NCBI RefSeq assembly: GCF_007004765.1
Contig: NZ_VIKR01000004.1
Span: forward strand, 248,001 to 312,000
DNA from: Aliikangiella marina
Lineage (GTDB): Bacteria > Pseudomonadota > Gammaproteobacteria > Enterobacterales > Kangiellaceae
Reading direction: 5' to 3'
DNA length: 64,000 nt
Shown here: positions 43,845-54,303 of the stretch, piece by piece
Position numbering within the stretch: position 1 is the stretch's first letter
How the letters are laid out: the number at the start of each line of letters is the position of its first letter
The notes under the pieces: generated by a model
Seen by the model: the letters and a program-made list of their open reading frames with translations, nothing else
Databases searched by the model: none
What the model was told of the DNA's origin: nothing
Program-made: the position numbers and the translations under genes

Positions 43845-45854
43845 CTAATCTTCTAAATAGCAGTAGCCATAAATACCTTGACGAAGCTCTGCGAGGTACT
43901 GTCGCTGAGTTGCTTGTGGTAGGGTGGTATTTTTTAGCTGTCGTTTGTATGAGTCGAGCAACCAAGTAGCGTTAAAGTCGACATAATCTAGTAGCTCTTC
44001 GACACTATCCCCCTCTTCGGTCGCCACAATTTGTAATTGATTGGATTCATCCAGTTTAAAATCGACTGTATGAGTATCGCCAAATAAGTTATGCATATCG
44101 CCGAGGATTTCTTGATAGGCACCTACCATAAACAATCCTAACCAATACTCCTGACCCGCTTGGTACTCTGGTAATTCGATAGTCTTAGTAACGGACTGTT
44201 GGCTAACATATTGTTTTAACATTCCATCACTATCACAAGTAATATCTTGAATGACTGCGGTTTCAGTGGGAGGAACATCGAGACCTGCAAGTGGCATGAG
44301 AGGGAAGATTTGCTCAATAGCCCAAGCGTCCGGTAATGACTGAAAAATCGAGAAGTTTACAAAAAATTTACTCGCTAATTTTTCATTGAGCAATTCGAGT
44401 AATTCTTGGTGTGTCTGTAACTCCGGCTGCAACTGGCTTTTGACCAAAAATAAGACACGTCGGTAAATTCTCTCCGCCAAGGCTCTTTCGACTAAACTAA
44501 TCACGCCATGATTAAACATTTCGAGTATTTGCTTCAGCAAATATTCCGAGTTATGGAAACATTCTACTAAGATATTATTTTCATTGGTCTGTTTAGCTTC
44601 TTGAAAAATTCGCCATAACTCATGCAATTCATGAGCGTATTGAGTACTCGGCTTTTCTACTTGTACTTCTCGTGGCCGCTCCGAATCAATCACATTGGTA
44701 ATCAAAACAGCGTGATGTGCGGTCAAAGCTCTTCCTGACTCGGTAATAATTGCGGGGTGACTAATTCCTTTCTTCTCAGCGATATCAAAAAACGCACCGA
44801 CTACATTGTTGGCATACTCGCTGAGAGTATAGTTAACCGAGCAATGGTTTTGGCTTTGAGTTCCCTCATAATCGACGCCTAATCCGCCACCGACATCTAC
44901 TGTCGAAATTGGTACTTTTAAATTAATTAATTCGGCGTAAAAACGGGCACACTCTTTGAGCGCATTTTGAATGTCACGAATTGAGGTTATTTGTGAACCT
45001 AAATGAAAGTGCAACAATTGAAAGGTTGATAATCGATTAGATGCTTGTAGTGTTTCAACAACTCTAATTATTTGACTCGCCGATAAGCCAAATTTTGAGT
45101 GGTCACCTCCAGAATCCTGCCACTTACTTTCACCTTTTGAAGCGAGCCTCGCTCTTACCCCGATCTTAGGTTCAACCCCCATTGAGTCAGATTCTTGCAA
45201 AATGAGGTTTAACTCTGAAAGTTTTTCAACAACAAGGAAAACTGTGTGTCCCAATTGTGTTGCGATTAGCGCTGCTCGCACATATTCTCTATCTTTATAG
45301 CCGTTGCACACAATCACTGAATTTGTTTTTTCAGACATCGCAAGCACTGCCATCAGCTCTGGTTTGCTGCCAGCTTCTAAGCCAACCTGGCTGCGTTCGG
45401 AATTTTGGTTACTGTCAACAATTCCTTCCACAACGCGTTTTTGTTGGTTAACTTTTATCGGATAACAAACAGTGTATTGCCCTTGATAATTGAGATCTTT
45501 GATAGCTTGATTGAATGCTTCACAAAGCGACTTGACACGATCTTGTAAAATATCAACAAAGCGCAATAAGATTGGCATTTGCATGCCTCTTTGTTTTAAC
45601 TGAGCGCAGATTTCAGATAACTTAAAGTTAGTTTGTAACTGAGTTTTTCTTGGGTTTACCGTTAAATGCCCAGACTCATCAAGACCGAAATAACCTTCGC
45701 TCCATTGTGGCAGGTTATAGAATTGTTCAGCCTTTTCTGACGACCAATCTTGGTTGCTGTCGGATCTATCTGCAGCATCACTTTGCAAAAAATTTACTTT
45801 AGAGTTTGTCGCGATGTTTTGGTCTTTTGATGAAGTCATCATCTCGACCCCCAT
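43845..45854 (-). CDS. speA: Biosynthetic arginine decarboxylase
   Basis: 669 residues, slightly longer than the E. coli enzyme (about 658). The PLP lysine is Lys134 (TVCYPIKVNQQKRVVEGIVDS); also visible are VCNGYKDREYVRAALIA, FHLGSQITSIRDIQNAL and VDVGGGLGVDYEGT, all of the alanine-racemase-fold decarboxylases. It converts arginine to agmatine, feeding AguA. The first 40 residues are poorly conserved in composition; Met5 is an alternative start. It follows speE by 43 bp. Confidence 0.95.
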   Translation of the reverse strand: MGVEMMTSSKDQNIATNSKVNFLQSDAADRSDSNQDWSSEKAEQFYNLPQWSEGYFGLDESGHLTVNPRKTQLQTNFKLSEICAQLKQRGMQMPILLRFVDILQDRVKSLCEAFNQAIKDLNYQGQYTVCYPIKVNQQKRVVEGIVDSNQNSERSQVGLEAGSKPELMAVLAMSEKTNSVIVCNGYKDREYVRAALIATQLGHTVFLVVEKLSELNLILQESDSMGVEPKIGVRARLASKGESKWQDSGGDHSKFGLSASQIIRVVETLQASNRLSTFQLLHFHLGSQITSIRDIQNALKECARFYAELINLKVPISTVDVGGGLGVDYEGTQSQNHCSVNYTLSEYANNVVGAFFDIAEKKGISHPAIITESGRALTAHHAVLITNVIDSERPREVQVEKPSTQYAHELHELWRIFQEAKQTNENNILVECFHNSEYLLKQILEMFNHGVISLVERALAERIYRRVLFLVKSQLQPELQTHQELLELLNEKLASKFFVNFSIFQSLPDAWAIEQIFPLMPLAGLDVPPTETAVIQDITCDSDGMLKQYVSQQSVTKTIELPEYQAGQEYWLGLFMVGAYQEILGDMHNLFGDTHTVDFKLDESNQLQIVATEEGDSVEELLDYVDFNATWLLDSYKRQLKNTTLPQATQRQYLAELRQGIYGYCYLED

Positions 45855-45897
45855 ATTGTGAAGCGCTCGTCAGCATAACTGCGTCGAAAGCTAATTG

Positions 45898-46746
45898 TTA
45901 AGCAAGTTCGTCAACAACATATTGTGGCAACGCGAAAGCAGCAACATGGACCTGAGGATTATAGTAACGAGTTTTAAAACCCTCTGCTTGAAAGCGCTCT
46001 TGGATAACCGCAACCGGTTGGTGACGTAAACTTGAATCATCAGTTCCCCAGGACAGGGTCATTATTCCGCCGACATAAGTGGGGACTGGTGCTGCGAAGA
46101 ACCAACGATCGGCAAATAAACCATCGAAACGTTGATAGGTCGTCTTAACCTCATCCAGTTGCATAAAGCTCACACCATTTTGAGTCGCCAACACGCCGCC
46201 ATCGGTTAAGCTATTTTTGCACCCTTGATAAAAACGAGAGGTAAACAAAACTTCGCCGGGGCCTTCTGGATCGGTTGAGTCTGAGATAATCACATCGAAC
46301 TTATCTTGATTTTCAACGATAAAATCAACACCATCGGCAATGACAAGATTGACTCTTGGATCATTGAACGCACCATCAGAGTGTTTCGGAAAGTATTTGA
46401 CACACATGTCGACGACAGCCCGATCAATCTCCACCATAGTGACATGCTCGACATAAGAATGCTTTAGTACTTCTCGTAATATACCACCGTCACCGCCACC
46501 AATAATCAACACACGCTTCGCGTTTCCATGAGCAAACAGCGGCACATGAGTCAGCATTTCATGGTATATAAACTCGTCCTTTTCTGTGGTTTGAATAACC
46601 CCATCAAGCGCCATCACTCGACCGAACTGCTTATTATTGAAAATAATTAAGTGCTGATGCTCAGTGCGGTTTTCGAAAAGGACTTCATCGATAGTGAAGC
46701 TTTGACCGTAAGTACTGTAAAGCGTTTCAGTGAATCTTTTAGCCAT
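45898..46746 (-). CDS. speE: Spermidine synthase
   Basis: 282 residues, normal size. The putrescine/decarboxy-SAM site includes VLIIGGGDGGILREVLKHSYVEHVTMVEID (about 79-108), the central ISDSTDPEGPGEVLFTSRFY and a C-terminal FALPQYV. It transfers the aminopropyl group from decarboxylated SAM, made by SpeD, to putrescine. It is 26 bp after speD, with GAGAG before the ATG. Confidence 0.96.
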   Translation of the reverse strand: MAKRFTETLYSTYGQSFTIDEVLFENRTEHQHLIIFNNKQFGRVMALDGVIQTTEKDEFIYHEMLTHVPLFAHGNAKRVLIIGGGDGGILREVLKHSYVEHVTMVEIDRAVVDMCVKYFPKHSDGAFNDPRVNLVIADGVDFIVENQDKFDVIISDSTDPEGPGEVLFTSRFYQGCKNSLTDGGVLATQNGVSFMQLDEVKTTYQRFDGLFADRWFFAAPVPTYVGGIMTLSWGTDDSSLRHQPVAVIQERFQAEGFKTRYYNPQVHVAAFALPQYVVDELA

Positions 46747-46772
46747 CGTTTAGCTCTCAACAAAGAACAGGC

Positions 46773-47249
46773 CTACTGGCCAATGTTTTCACCGCGTAAA
46801 ATCTCTCTCACGTCGATTCGCGAAGGAGAAAAAGCTTTACGCAGAATTTCTGTTGCTTTGTGCGGTTCCGCATCACCACACATAAATACGTCAAATGCTG
46901 CGTAATCCGCCTCCGGCCATGTGTGAACACTTATGTGAGACTCAGCAAGTACAGCCACACCGGAAATACCGCAGTTAGGCGTAAAATGATGCATGTGAAT
47001 ATGCAGTAAGGTCGCGCCACATTCGGTTACCGCATCACGGAATGCTTGTTCCATGACATTGAGGTCATCAAGTTTCGATGCCCCCCAAAGGTCGATAATA
47101 ATGTGTGTACCGGCGAAGGTTTTGCCATCGCGTCGAATGAAATGATCGTTTCGCTCATCGTTCTCATTGACGTTAACATATTCAGGCCAATGAGTTTCTG
47201 TTGCGACTGTCGGATCAATTTCTGAGTTACAGTCGAAGTCTTTGTACAC
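46773..47249 (-). CDS. speD: S-adenosylmethionine decarboxylase proenzyme
   Basis: 158 residues from GTG 47249, which has AGGAG about 9 bp before it; a TTG at 47270 would add seven. The self-cleavage site is in AVLAESHISVHTWPEADY: cleavage before the Ser (residue about 104) yields the pyruvoyl group, with His109 (HTWPE) and Cys124 (VFMCGD) as the supporting residues. This is the small prokaryotic type rather than the 264-residue E. coli form. It supplies decarboxylated SAM to SpeE. First gene of the polyamine cluster. Confidence 0.93.
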   Translation of the reverse strand: MYKDFDCNSEIDPTVATETHWPEYVNVNENDERNDHFIRRDGKTFAGTHIIIDLWGASKLDDLNVMEQAFRDAVTECGATLLHIHMHHFTPNCGISGVAVLAESHISVHTWPEADYAAFDVFMCGDAEPHKATEILRKAFSPSRIDVREILRGENIGQ

Positions 47250-47672
47250 TTCTCCTACTCCTATAATCAAAAATCAAAAAAATCCTGGAACACGAAACCA
47301 TTTCAAGTAATTTCCAGAACCCATTCCTGAACAGCCGGACTAACCATAAAACACCTTGCAATTGGTCATTTTTCAGTCAGCCAACAAATTTTGGAATGTG
47401 CTTTATACGCTTTTTTTGGCAAAGATCAAGAAAAATCGCATCAGTGAACCTATAAATCACAATCATCTTAATATACTCTAAACACTCAGGAACGCTATCT
47501 ATTTGATTTATATTGTCTTTTTATAAAAACTTGTCAACCCACTTTGAACACTGTTTGTTGACCTTATCTTGCAAGATAGCAACTGATTTAGCCGTCTAAA
47601 TAGACAAAAATAAGCAACTGAGTCTGTAAATCTTTAGATATGATTGATTGAAAACTCTGTTGTATAAATGAT
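47250..47672. other. Intergenic region upstream of speD, no gene seen
   Basis: AT-rich spacer between speD and the DnaJ-related gene, both on the minus strand. It contains a long 5' region for speD with only a short inverted repeat (CTGGAA and TTCCAG at about 47285-47317). No terminator or riboswitch recognised. Confidence 0.4.
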
Positions 47673-48236
47673 TTAAGTTAATAACTTTTTCAACTGCTCA
47701 TAGGCATTTTTAATTTCCATAAAATGTTTGCTATCCCCGCCTTTATCGGGGTGATGTTGTTGTGCTAATTCATTGAAGCGTTTCTTTACTTTGAGTATAT
47801 TCAAATCGCTATCTCCTTCGAGACCTAAGATTTGAATCGATTTAGCTTTTTCATCGAGCGCAAGATACTTTTGCCAAAATACTTTTTGCATTTCTGCAAT
47901 TTCTTCTGCAGATAAGTCCAGGTTCTTTATTTCGGTATAAAACTGACGCAGACCATCGGTTTCGTTTACTGCTTTTTTAGATTCATCGGATTGAAAAGCC
48001 ATTACTCTGATTTCGAGAGGGGAAATTAAAAGCCGCAGATTCTTTTTTGCGAACTCATCGGATAATCGATACAAATGATGAAATAATAAGAAATGTTTTT
48101 GATACAAGGAGGGTCTTAAACCTAATGTTTCAAAAAACTTTGGATGCTCTTTTTCTAAGTGCTTAAGTAAAGGATACTCTTGAGTCACCCCATCTTGAGC
48201 AAAAATATAATCAGCGATGACTTTAGAGTAATCCAT
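47673..48236 (-). CDS. DnaJ-related protein with C-terminal J domain
   Basis: 187 residues. The first 120 or so form a helical N-terminal domain (EYPLLKHLEKEHPKFFETLGLRPSLYQKHFLLFHHLYRL) typical of DNAJ-related proteins. The J domain is at the C-terminus with HPD in AQQHHPDKGGDSKHFMEIKNAYEQLKKLL. J domains stimulate the DnaK ATPase; the N-terminal domain presumably selects a client. Family placement is confident, the client unknown. Confidence 0.9.
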   Translation of the reverse strand: MDYSKVIADYIFAQDGVTQEYPLLKHLEKEHPKFFETLGLRPSLYQKHFLLFHHLYRLSDEFAKKNLRLLISPLEIRVMAFQSDESKKAVNETDGLRQFYTEIKNLDLSAEEIAEMQKVFWQKYLALDEKAKSIQILGLEGDSDLNILKVKKRFNELAQQHHPDKGGDSKHFMEIKNAYEQLKKLLT

Positions 48237-48849
48237 TGTTTTTGTTTAATAACATCCTTTGAAGTTTGACGTCTTGTATGCGTTAACATCACATTCGATT
48301 TCATTTAATTTAATCTATCAGAGTCTTTTTAAACTATCAGCATGCTTTTGATCTGTGAGAACACTTTTAATTAATGCGAACATTTTTAAACAATCAGTGT
48401 CCTTTTAAACAAACAAAACCCTTTGCGATTTTTTATTGCTTTAATGAGCTGTTCAACAATGGATGAATTAAGCCTTTTATGACGCAGCGTAACAAATGCT
48501 TACCTCATCTTTTGGTATCTCAGAAAGCTATGTAAATTATAGCAATAATTATTCACTTCGCTAAAAATTATTACTCTACAATTTACCCGATATTCAATCA
48601 TTCATAATCTGAATTAATAGTTATTTGCAAACGTACACAATTAGAAAATATTTCAATTAAATCATCGATAAAAACATATTTTTTTTGCGATACCTAACTT
48701 TCAATTTCTGTTCCAGGCCCTGTGTTTATTAGCCTACAACACATCACTAAATGAGATGAATAAAAACATCTTTTCATACATAAAATTTTATTTACGCTCC
48801 GCCCGCTAAAAAGCACTTATCCCAGTTAAAAACATCAATTTTGGTTACC

Positions 48850-48904
48850 TTGACCCCCCTATAGTGCTTCGGTATAGTCGACTCGAATTTTGTCGGACGA
48901 GTCG
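48850..48904 (+). promoter_or_regulatory. Promoter and inverted repeat upstream of the TonB receptor
   Basis: TTGACC (48850-48855) and TATAGT (48873-48878) with a 17-bp spacer form a good sigma-70 promoter. An inverted repeat CGACTCG (48879-48885) and CGAGTCG (48898-48904) starts right after the -10 box, a likely operator or 5' mRNA hairpin. The AT-rich region before it (48237-48849) contains no gene that I can support. Confidence 0.6.
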
Positions 48905-48958
48905 TATCAAAATTCTAACTAATAACACTAAAATTCAAAAAAAAGGGAGTTACATAAA

Positions 48959-51580
48959 ATGATAAAAAACCCATTTAAACTCCGGCTGGTAACTATGGCA
49001 TTGGCTAGTGCTTTAGTTGCACCTGCAGCCGTTTTCGCAGCTGAAGATGAAGGCGAAGAAGAACAAAAGCTTACCATTGTTGGATCTCATATAAAACGTA
49101 GCGATACAGAAGGCCCATCGCCTGTCACAAGTTTAACCTCTGAAGATATTGAGTTAACCGGTGTAACAGATCTGATTGGTTTATTTGCGAAGTTACCAAT
49201 TTCTGGGCAAGGAACTTTTTCAACCCAGGCCAATAGCAGCGATGACACCGCTAATGGTGGCTCAAGTGTTTCTCTGCGTGGACTTGGTGCAGATTCAACT
49301 TTAATCTTGGTCAACGGCAGACGCGTATCAGTTTCTCCGTTTGCTAAAAACATCGATACTGCTTTTGTTGATATTAATAACATTCCACTTAGCGCTATCG
49401 AACGTGTTGATATTCTTAAAGACGGCGCATCAGCTACCTATGGTTCCGATGCGATAGCTGGTGTAATTAACGTTGTTCTGAAGGACGATTTTGACGGGGT
49501 TGAGATCTCTGGCAAGTACGGCACCACAGCCGACGGCGGCGGTGAAGAGACCAATGTGAGCGTCCTTTGGGGTAACGTCAATGAACGCTCTAGCCACACA
49601 TTCATCATGGACTATTTTAATCGTGAAGAAGTACTTTATGCTGACCGTTCATACTCAAGAACATCCAACCAAACAGCACTTCGCCCCAATGACCCTGACG
49701 CGGTAGATTTTCGAAGTTCATCCGGTATTCCCGGAACTATCGCGCTAGCTTCTGATCCAACCGTTCGCGTTCCAGACACTTTCGGTAATGATGTTTGTGC
49801 ACCAGAAGATATTGTGGGTACCTTGTGTCGATATGATTATGCGCCTTTCATGTCAATGTTCCCGTCGACAGAACGTTTTAGTTTTAACTATATGAGTCGC
49901 TATGACCTGACCAATAGTGTCACAGCTTTTACTGAGTTAAACGGCCAAAACGCACGCTCAACCATCCGTGGGGCAGGTAGTCCGAGCTTTAATGAGCTGT
50001 TTATGGCTGGCGATAATCCAAATCATCCATTTGCAAATGATCCCGGCTCTCAGTTTTTTCAGCAAGACTTAACAATGCGTCGTCGAACCGTTGATATAGG
50101 TAACCGTGAAAAGCGTGTTGAAACCAATTACTATCGAGCCGTTTTGGGCTTAGAGGGCTCTGCAGGGGATTGGGACTGGACAACTGCGATTAGTTATATC
50201 AAGAATAACTCGACAGAACGCGGTGTCGATGGTTTTCCAAACTCTCGCCGAGTACAAGAAGCTATCGATAGCGGCCTTTGGAACCCCTTCGAACCTTCTT
50301 CCAACACGCAAGAGGCGCTCGACTTTATTGAAACCACAACGACTCGTGTCGGTAAATCAACCCATAAGTCATTTGATGCAACCATGTCTGGCCCGATTGC
50401 AAATATCGATGCCGGCGAAATTATGCTAGCGGTTGGTTTGGAATATCGCGAAGAAAAAATTGCAGATAACCCAGATGACCAGTTCTTGCGTGGAGACGTT
50501 TTTGGAACCGAGGCAACCCAAGCAAATGGGAAGCGCGATAATACTTCTATCTTCGCTGAATTAGCTATTCCTGTCACTGACGACTTTGAGTTACAGTTGG
50601 CTGTTCGAAACGAAGATTACAGTGATTTTGGTACGACAACTAACCCTAAAGTAGCATTCCGCTGGGCAGCTTCCGATGATCTTGTCGTACGTGGTTCTTA
50701 TGGTACTGCCTTCCGAGCACCTTCGTTACATCAACTGGGTCTTGGTCGAACTGATGAATCGCCAAGCTTAATTGATACCGTTAGATGTAATGCAGTCGGT
50801 AACGTCAATAATGCGTGTGTACCACAAGAGTACACAGCTGTATTCGAGGGTAATCCTGATTTAGGACCTGAAGAATCAACAAGCTATAACTTCGGTGTGA
50901 TTTATGATGTAAATGACGACTGGAGCATTTCGGTTGACTACTACAATTACGAGATCGAAGACATCATTGATTCTGACACCCAATTTGTATTTACTAACTT
51001 TGGTTCAGATCCTAATGTCGTTGAACGTTTACCTTCAGCAGATCCAAACGATCCAGGTGAAGTCGTTCGCATTTTTGACTCATTCCAAAACATCGGTGAT
51101 TTAAATACATCGGGATTAGACTTTGATATTCGATACGGCATGGATACTGATGTTGGTCGATTCAATTTCGCATATGTGCTGAACTATGTATTGGACTTTG
51201 AAGAACTTCGTCCTGATGCAACCGGTGGTCAACGAGTCAATCGTGTTGAAGGAGATTTCGAACAACCGGAAATGCGTTGGACGCTATCATCTGAGTGGTC
51301 AAATGATGAATCCAGTGCGGCTTTAGCCCTTAACTTTATTGATGAATTTAAAGGTGATGCGGACGCTGGTTTCGGTGATAAAACCGTTGACTCTTGGATG
51401 ACAGTCGATGCTTCATACAATTACGGCGGCATTGAAAACGTGATTCTTTCTGTGGGTGCAACCAACCTATTCAACGAAGAACCTCCCTACAGCCACCATG
51501 ACTTTATGGGGTTTGTAACTACTATTCATAGTGGTCAAGGAAGATTTACTTATGTCAGAGCAACTTACACTTTTGACTAA
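48959..51580 (+). CDS. TonB-dependent outer-membrane receptor
   Basis: 873 residues with a signal peptide ending at VFA-AEDE (about 28). The TonB box region is near EEQKLTIVGSHIKRS. The plug domain has VSLRGLGADSTLILVNGRRVS and NIPLSAIERVDILKDGASATYGSDAIAGVINVVLK (about 140-175). The barrel includes SYGTAFRAPSLHQLG and GNPDLGPEESTSYNFGV, and the C-terminus is YVRATYTFD. It lacks the C-terminal Phe and ends in Asp after F. It takes up an unknown large nutrient (siderophore, vitamin or glycan). A terminator follows. Confidence 0.93.
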   Translation: MIKNPFKLRLVTMALASALVAPAAVFAAEDEGEEEQKLTIVGSHIKRSDTEGPSPVTSLTSEDIELTGVTDLIGLFAKLPISGQGTFSTQANSSDDTANGGSSVSLRGLGADSTLILVNGRRVSVSPFAKNIDTAFVDINNIPLSAIERVDILKDGASATYGSDAIAGVINVVLKDDFDGVEISGKYGTTADGGGEETNVSVLWGNVNERSSHTFIMDYFNREEVLYADRSYSRTSNQTALRPNDPDAVDFRSSSGIPGTIALASDPTVRVPDTFGNDVCAPEDIVGTLCRYDYAPFMSMFPSTERFSFNYMSRYDLTNSVTAFTELNGQNARSTIRGAGSPSFNELFMAGDNPNHPFANDPGSQFFQQDLTMRRRTVDIGNREKRVETNYYRAVLGLEGSAGDWDWTTAISYIKNNSTERGVDGFPNSRRVQEAIDSGLWNPFEPSSNTQEALDFIETTTTRVGKSTHKSFDATMSGPIANIDAGEIMLAVGLEYREEKIADNPDDQFLRGDVFGTEATQANGKRDNTSIFAELAIPVTDDFELQLAVRNEDYSDFGTTTNPKVAFRWAASDDLVVRGSYGTAFRAPSLHQLGLGRTDESPSLIDTVRCNAVGNVNNACVPQEYTAVFEGNPDLGPEESTSYNFGVIYDVNDDWSISVDYYNYEIEDIIDSDTQFVFTNFGSDPNVVERLPSADPNDPGEVVRIFDSFQNIGDLNTSGLDFDIRYGMDTDVGRFNFAYVLNYVLDFEELRPDATGGQRVNRVEGDFEQPEMRWTLSSEWSNDESSAALALNFIDEFKGDADAGFGDKTVDSWMTVDASYNYGGIENVILSVGATNLFNEEPPYSHHDFMGFVTTIHSGQGRFTYVRATYTFD

Positions 51581-51596
51581 GCAAATCAAATAAATA

Positions 51597-51626
51597 AAAA
51601 AAGGGAGCAATCGCTCCCTTTTTTTG
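51597..51626. terminator. Bidirectional terminator after the TonB receptor
   Basis: AAAAAGGGAGC pairs with GCTCCCTTTTT over a four-base loop (AATC), with A and T runs on either side, between convergent genes. Confidence 0.9.
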
Positions 51627-51649
51627 TGGCTAGTGTTTATCAAATACGA

Positions 51650-52642
51650 TCAACTACCTTGTTGACTCTTAGCTATTTGTTCAGCACGCTTTTGACGTTT
51701 CAATACTTTCCTCTCTGCTAAATTTCGTGCGGCATCGCCGCCGATATGCTCTTCACCACGAACTTTCGCCAACTGCATTTGTCTTTCTCTTTCCTCGTAA
51801 CGGGCTTTTTGTTCCGGCGTTGTTTTATCAAAACAGTAAGGACAGCTCACTCCTTGTTGATATTGCGCTGACAATTTATCTTCTTCAGTTATTGGTAACC
51901 GGCAAGCATTACACTGATCATAGTGACCTCTATTTAAGTCATGATCCACAGTCACGCGGTCGTCAAAAACAAAGCACTCTCCTTGCCAAGTCGTCTCCTC
52001 CTTGGGTACATCTTCTAAGTACTTCAAAATACCACCTTTTAGATGGAAAACTTCTTCAAAACCTTCTTGCTTTAATAATGCTGTCGATTTCTCACAACGA
52101 ATACCACCAGTACAAAACATTGCGACTTTTTTGTGTTTCGCTGGATCTAAATGATCTTTCACATACTGAGGAAACTCTCTAAATGTCTCCGTTTTTGGAT
52201 TAATCGCATTTTTAAATGTGCCGACCGCATATTCGTAATCATTTCTGGTATCGATGAGGATCACTTCAGGATCATTGATCAGATCATTCCAGTCTTGCGG
52301 TTCAACGTAGGTACCAACAACCCGATTAGGATCAATATTCTCGACCCCCATAGTGACAATTTCTTTTTTGAGTTTAACCTTGGTGCGCTTGAAAGGTGCT
52401 TCCTCTGTGTAAGACTCTTTATAAACAATGTTATCTAAGCCGGGCTGCTTTTCTAACCAGACAAGCAAAGAATCGATAGATTCCCTAGAACCCGCGACAG
52501 TGCCATTTATACCCTCGTGGGCAAGTAATAAGGTACCGCGAACATCATTCGCAAGCATAAAATCAAGTAAAGGTTGACGGATTGATTGATGATTTTCGAG
52601 CGCGACAAACTTGTACATCGCACAAACAACGTATTGAGACAT
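51650..52642 (-). CDS. trhO: tRNA uridine(34) hydroxylase TrhO
   Basis: 330 residues. N-terminal [11 protein letters not shown] (41-51) and the rhodanese domain with [17 protein letters not shown], active Cys177 and second Cys183, are diagnostic. A C-terminal zinc-binding segment follows (QCNACRLPI and CPYCFDKT, four cysteines). TrhO hydroxylates U34 of certain tRNAs using oxygen. It is a free-standing gene converging on the TonB receptor. Confidence 0.94.
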   Translation of the reverse strand: MSQYVVCAMYKFVALENHQSIRQPLLDFMLANDVRGTLLLAHEGINGTVAGSRESIDSLLVWLEKQPGLDNIVYKESYTEEAPFKRTKVKLKKEIVTMGVENIDPNRVVGTYVEPQDWNDLINDPEVILIDTRNDYEYAVGTFKNAINPKTETFREFPQYVKDHLDPAKHKKVAMFCTGGIRCEKSTALLKQEGFEEVFHLKGGILKYLEDVPKEETTWQGECFVFDDRVTVDHDLNRGHYDQCNACRLPITEEDKLSAQYQQGVSCPYCFDKTTPEQKARYEERERQMQLAKVRGEEHIGGDAARNLAERKVLKRQKRAEQIAKSQQGS

Positions 52643-52931
52643 ATTATTCCTCTTGCAATCTGAAACGTAAAATCAGGGCAAAATTGTGAGGCGGCATTAT
52701 AATCATTTTCTACTTTTAATCAACAATTACTGCTCATTTATTAACCAATCGAGTAAATAGAAAAACACTCACTCAAAAAATAGTCAGCCTTTACTAACCA
52801 TTGAAGGTCTTTAATGATAAAGTGTGCCCAAATTTATCCCCCTTTCGTTGACTGAAGCGTTCAGGCGTGCAAATTCTTACTTGCGTCGACCTAACCTCAT
52901 AAGATAGAACCGAGTATTCACAAGACAAAGC

Positions 52932-54269
52932 ATGAAAAAGCAATGGGTTATACTAAAATTTGGTGGTAGTAGTGTTGCAAAACCCTCGCATTGGGAAACG
53001 ATTGCTAATGCTGTACAGCAGGTTCTTGATGATGGCGATCGACCGCTGATCGTTCTTTCGGCATTGAAGAATGTCTCAAACGAGCTCGAACGGCTTCTTC
53101 ATGAAGCACTTGAGTCAAAATTTGAGCGCTCGCTAAACGCTTTAAAAATCCGACATTTAGACTTTTGCAAGCAGCTTGGCATTCAACTGGATGCGCTTTT
53201 GGATGACTATTTCAATCAACTTTCGCTAGAGTGTCAGCATATCGCAACAAAGCAAAAAATCACCCCTGCTGCACACGCTAGAGTCCTTTCATATGGAGAA
53301 TTATTATCCACCCAAATTGGGGCAAACTATCTAAACGCTAAACCAATAAGGTGCCATTGGCAAGATGTTCGCGAGTTGCTAGTCAGCGAAGATTCAAGTG
53401 ATGAGTGGCATCACTTTACCAGCGCAATTTGTCAGTTTGGACGCTCCCTTGAACTGGTGGATAAACTACCTCAATCTGAATCGGTTATTGTCACCCAAGG
53501 CTTTATTGCAAGCGACAAAAACCAAAACACCGTATTGCTTGGTCGTGAAGGTTCAGATACATCAGCTTCTTATCTCGCCGCTAAACTTGGCGCGAAACGA
53601 ATTGAGATTTGGACCGACGTGGCCGGTATATTCTCAGCAAATCCAAGAGAGATAACCAACGCTCAACCGATAGACCGAATTGACTTTGAGCAGGCCAACG
53701 ATTTAGCACGGCTGGGCGCAAAAGTGCTTCACCCAAGAGCGATAGAGCCTGCGGCGAGTCAACAAATTCCAATTAAAGTGAAATCAACCATCGACCCGAA
53801 GCAACCCGGTACTTTAATTACCGCAACAGAGGGCAATACTGGAGCAGGAATCATTGGTATCGCTAGCGAACCGAAAGTCAGTCTTTTATCCGTGCCTGAA
53901 CACTTTGATAGCGAGATCACTCGAAACATTTTAGCCATGGGTTTCGACCTATTAGTCACTTTACAGCAAGAAAACCAACACCACTTAGTGTTTGTATATG
54001 CTAATAGCGATTCTACCCAACCAGCAGATTTAGAAGTCGCGCAGGTGTTACCCAAAGGCTTATCTTTTCAATCAGGCTTTGGATTAGTGAGTTTGGTTGG
54101 CAATTTTAGTTTAAACATGCTCGGAGAATTGAAACGCAAAATCAGTAGTGAAGTATCCAAGATAAACTCGAGCTATCAGCTCAATGATAACGCGATTTGT
54201 TTCCTAACCAACAGCCAAGACGCATTAGACTTAAGTCAACAATTACACAAACTTTTAATTGAAAAGTAG
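52932..54269 (+). CDS. Stand-alone aspartate kinase
   Basis: 445 residues. Kinase motifs are LKFGGSSVAKPSHW (8-21), LSYGELLSTQIGANYL, LLGREGSDTSASYLAAKLGAKRIEIWTDVAGIFSANPR and GAKVLHPRAIEP. An ACT-like regulatory region follows (about 315-445). It resembles, as I remember, the N-terminal half of aspartate kinase/diaminopimelate decarboxylase fusions, but no LysA half follows. It is a second aspartokinase beside thrA, perhaps for lysine. Converges on an Lrp-type regulator gene. Confidence 0.9.
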   Translation: MKKQWVILKFGGSSVAKPSHWETIANAVQQVLDDGDRPLIVLSALKNVSNELERLLHEALESKFERSLNALKIRHLDFCKQLGIQLDALLDDYFNQLSLECQHIATKQKITPAAHARVLSYGELLSTQIGANYLNAKPIRCHWQDVRELLVSEDSSDEWHHFTSAICQFGRSLELVDKLPQSESVIVTQGFIASDKNQNTVLLGREGSDTSASYLAAKLGAKRIEIWTDVAGIFSANPREITNAQPIDRIDFEQANDLARLGAKVLHPRAIEPAASQQIPIKVKSTIDPKQPGTLITATEGNTGAGIIGIASEPKVSLLSVPEHFDSEITRNILAMGFDLLVTLQQENQHHLVFVYANSDSTQPADLEVAQVLPKGLSFQSGFGLVSLVGNFSLNMLGELKRKISSEVSKINSSYQLNDNAICFLTNSQDALDLSQQLHKLLIEK

Positions 54270-54303
54270 CGCCTTTTAATTGCGGTGTTAGAGACTATCG
54301 CCG

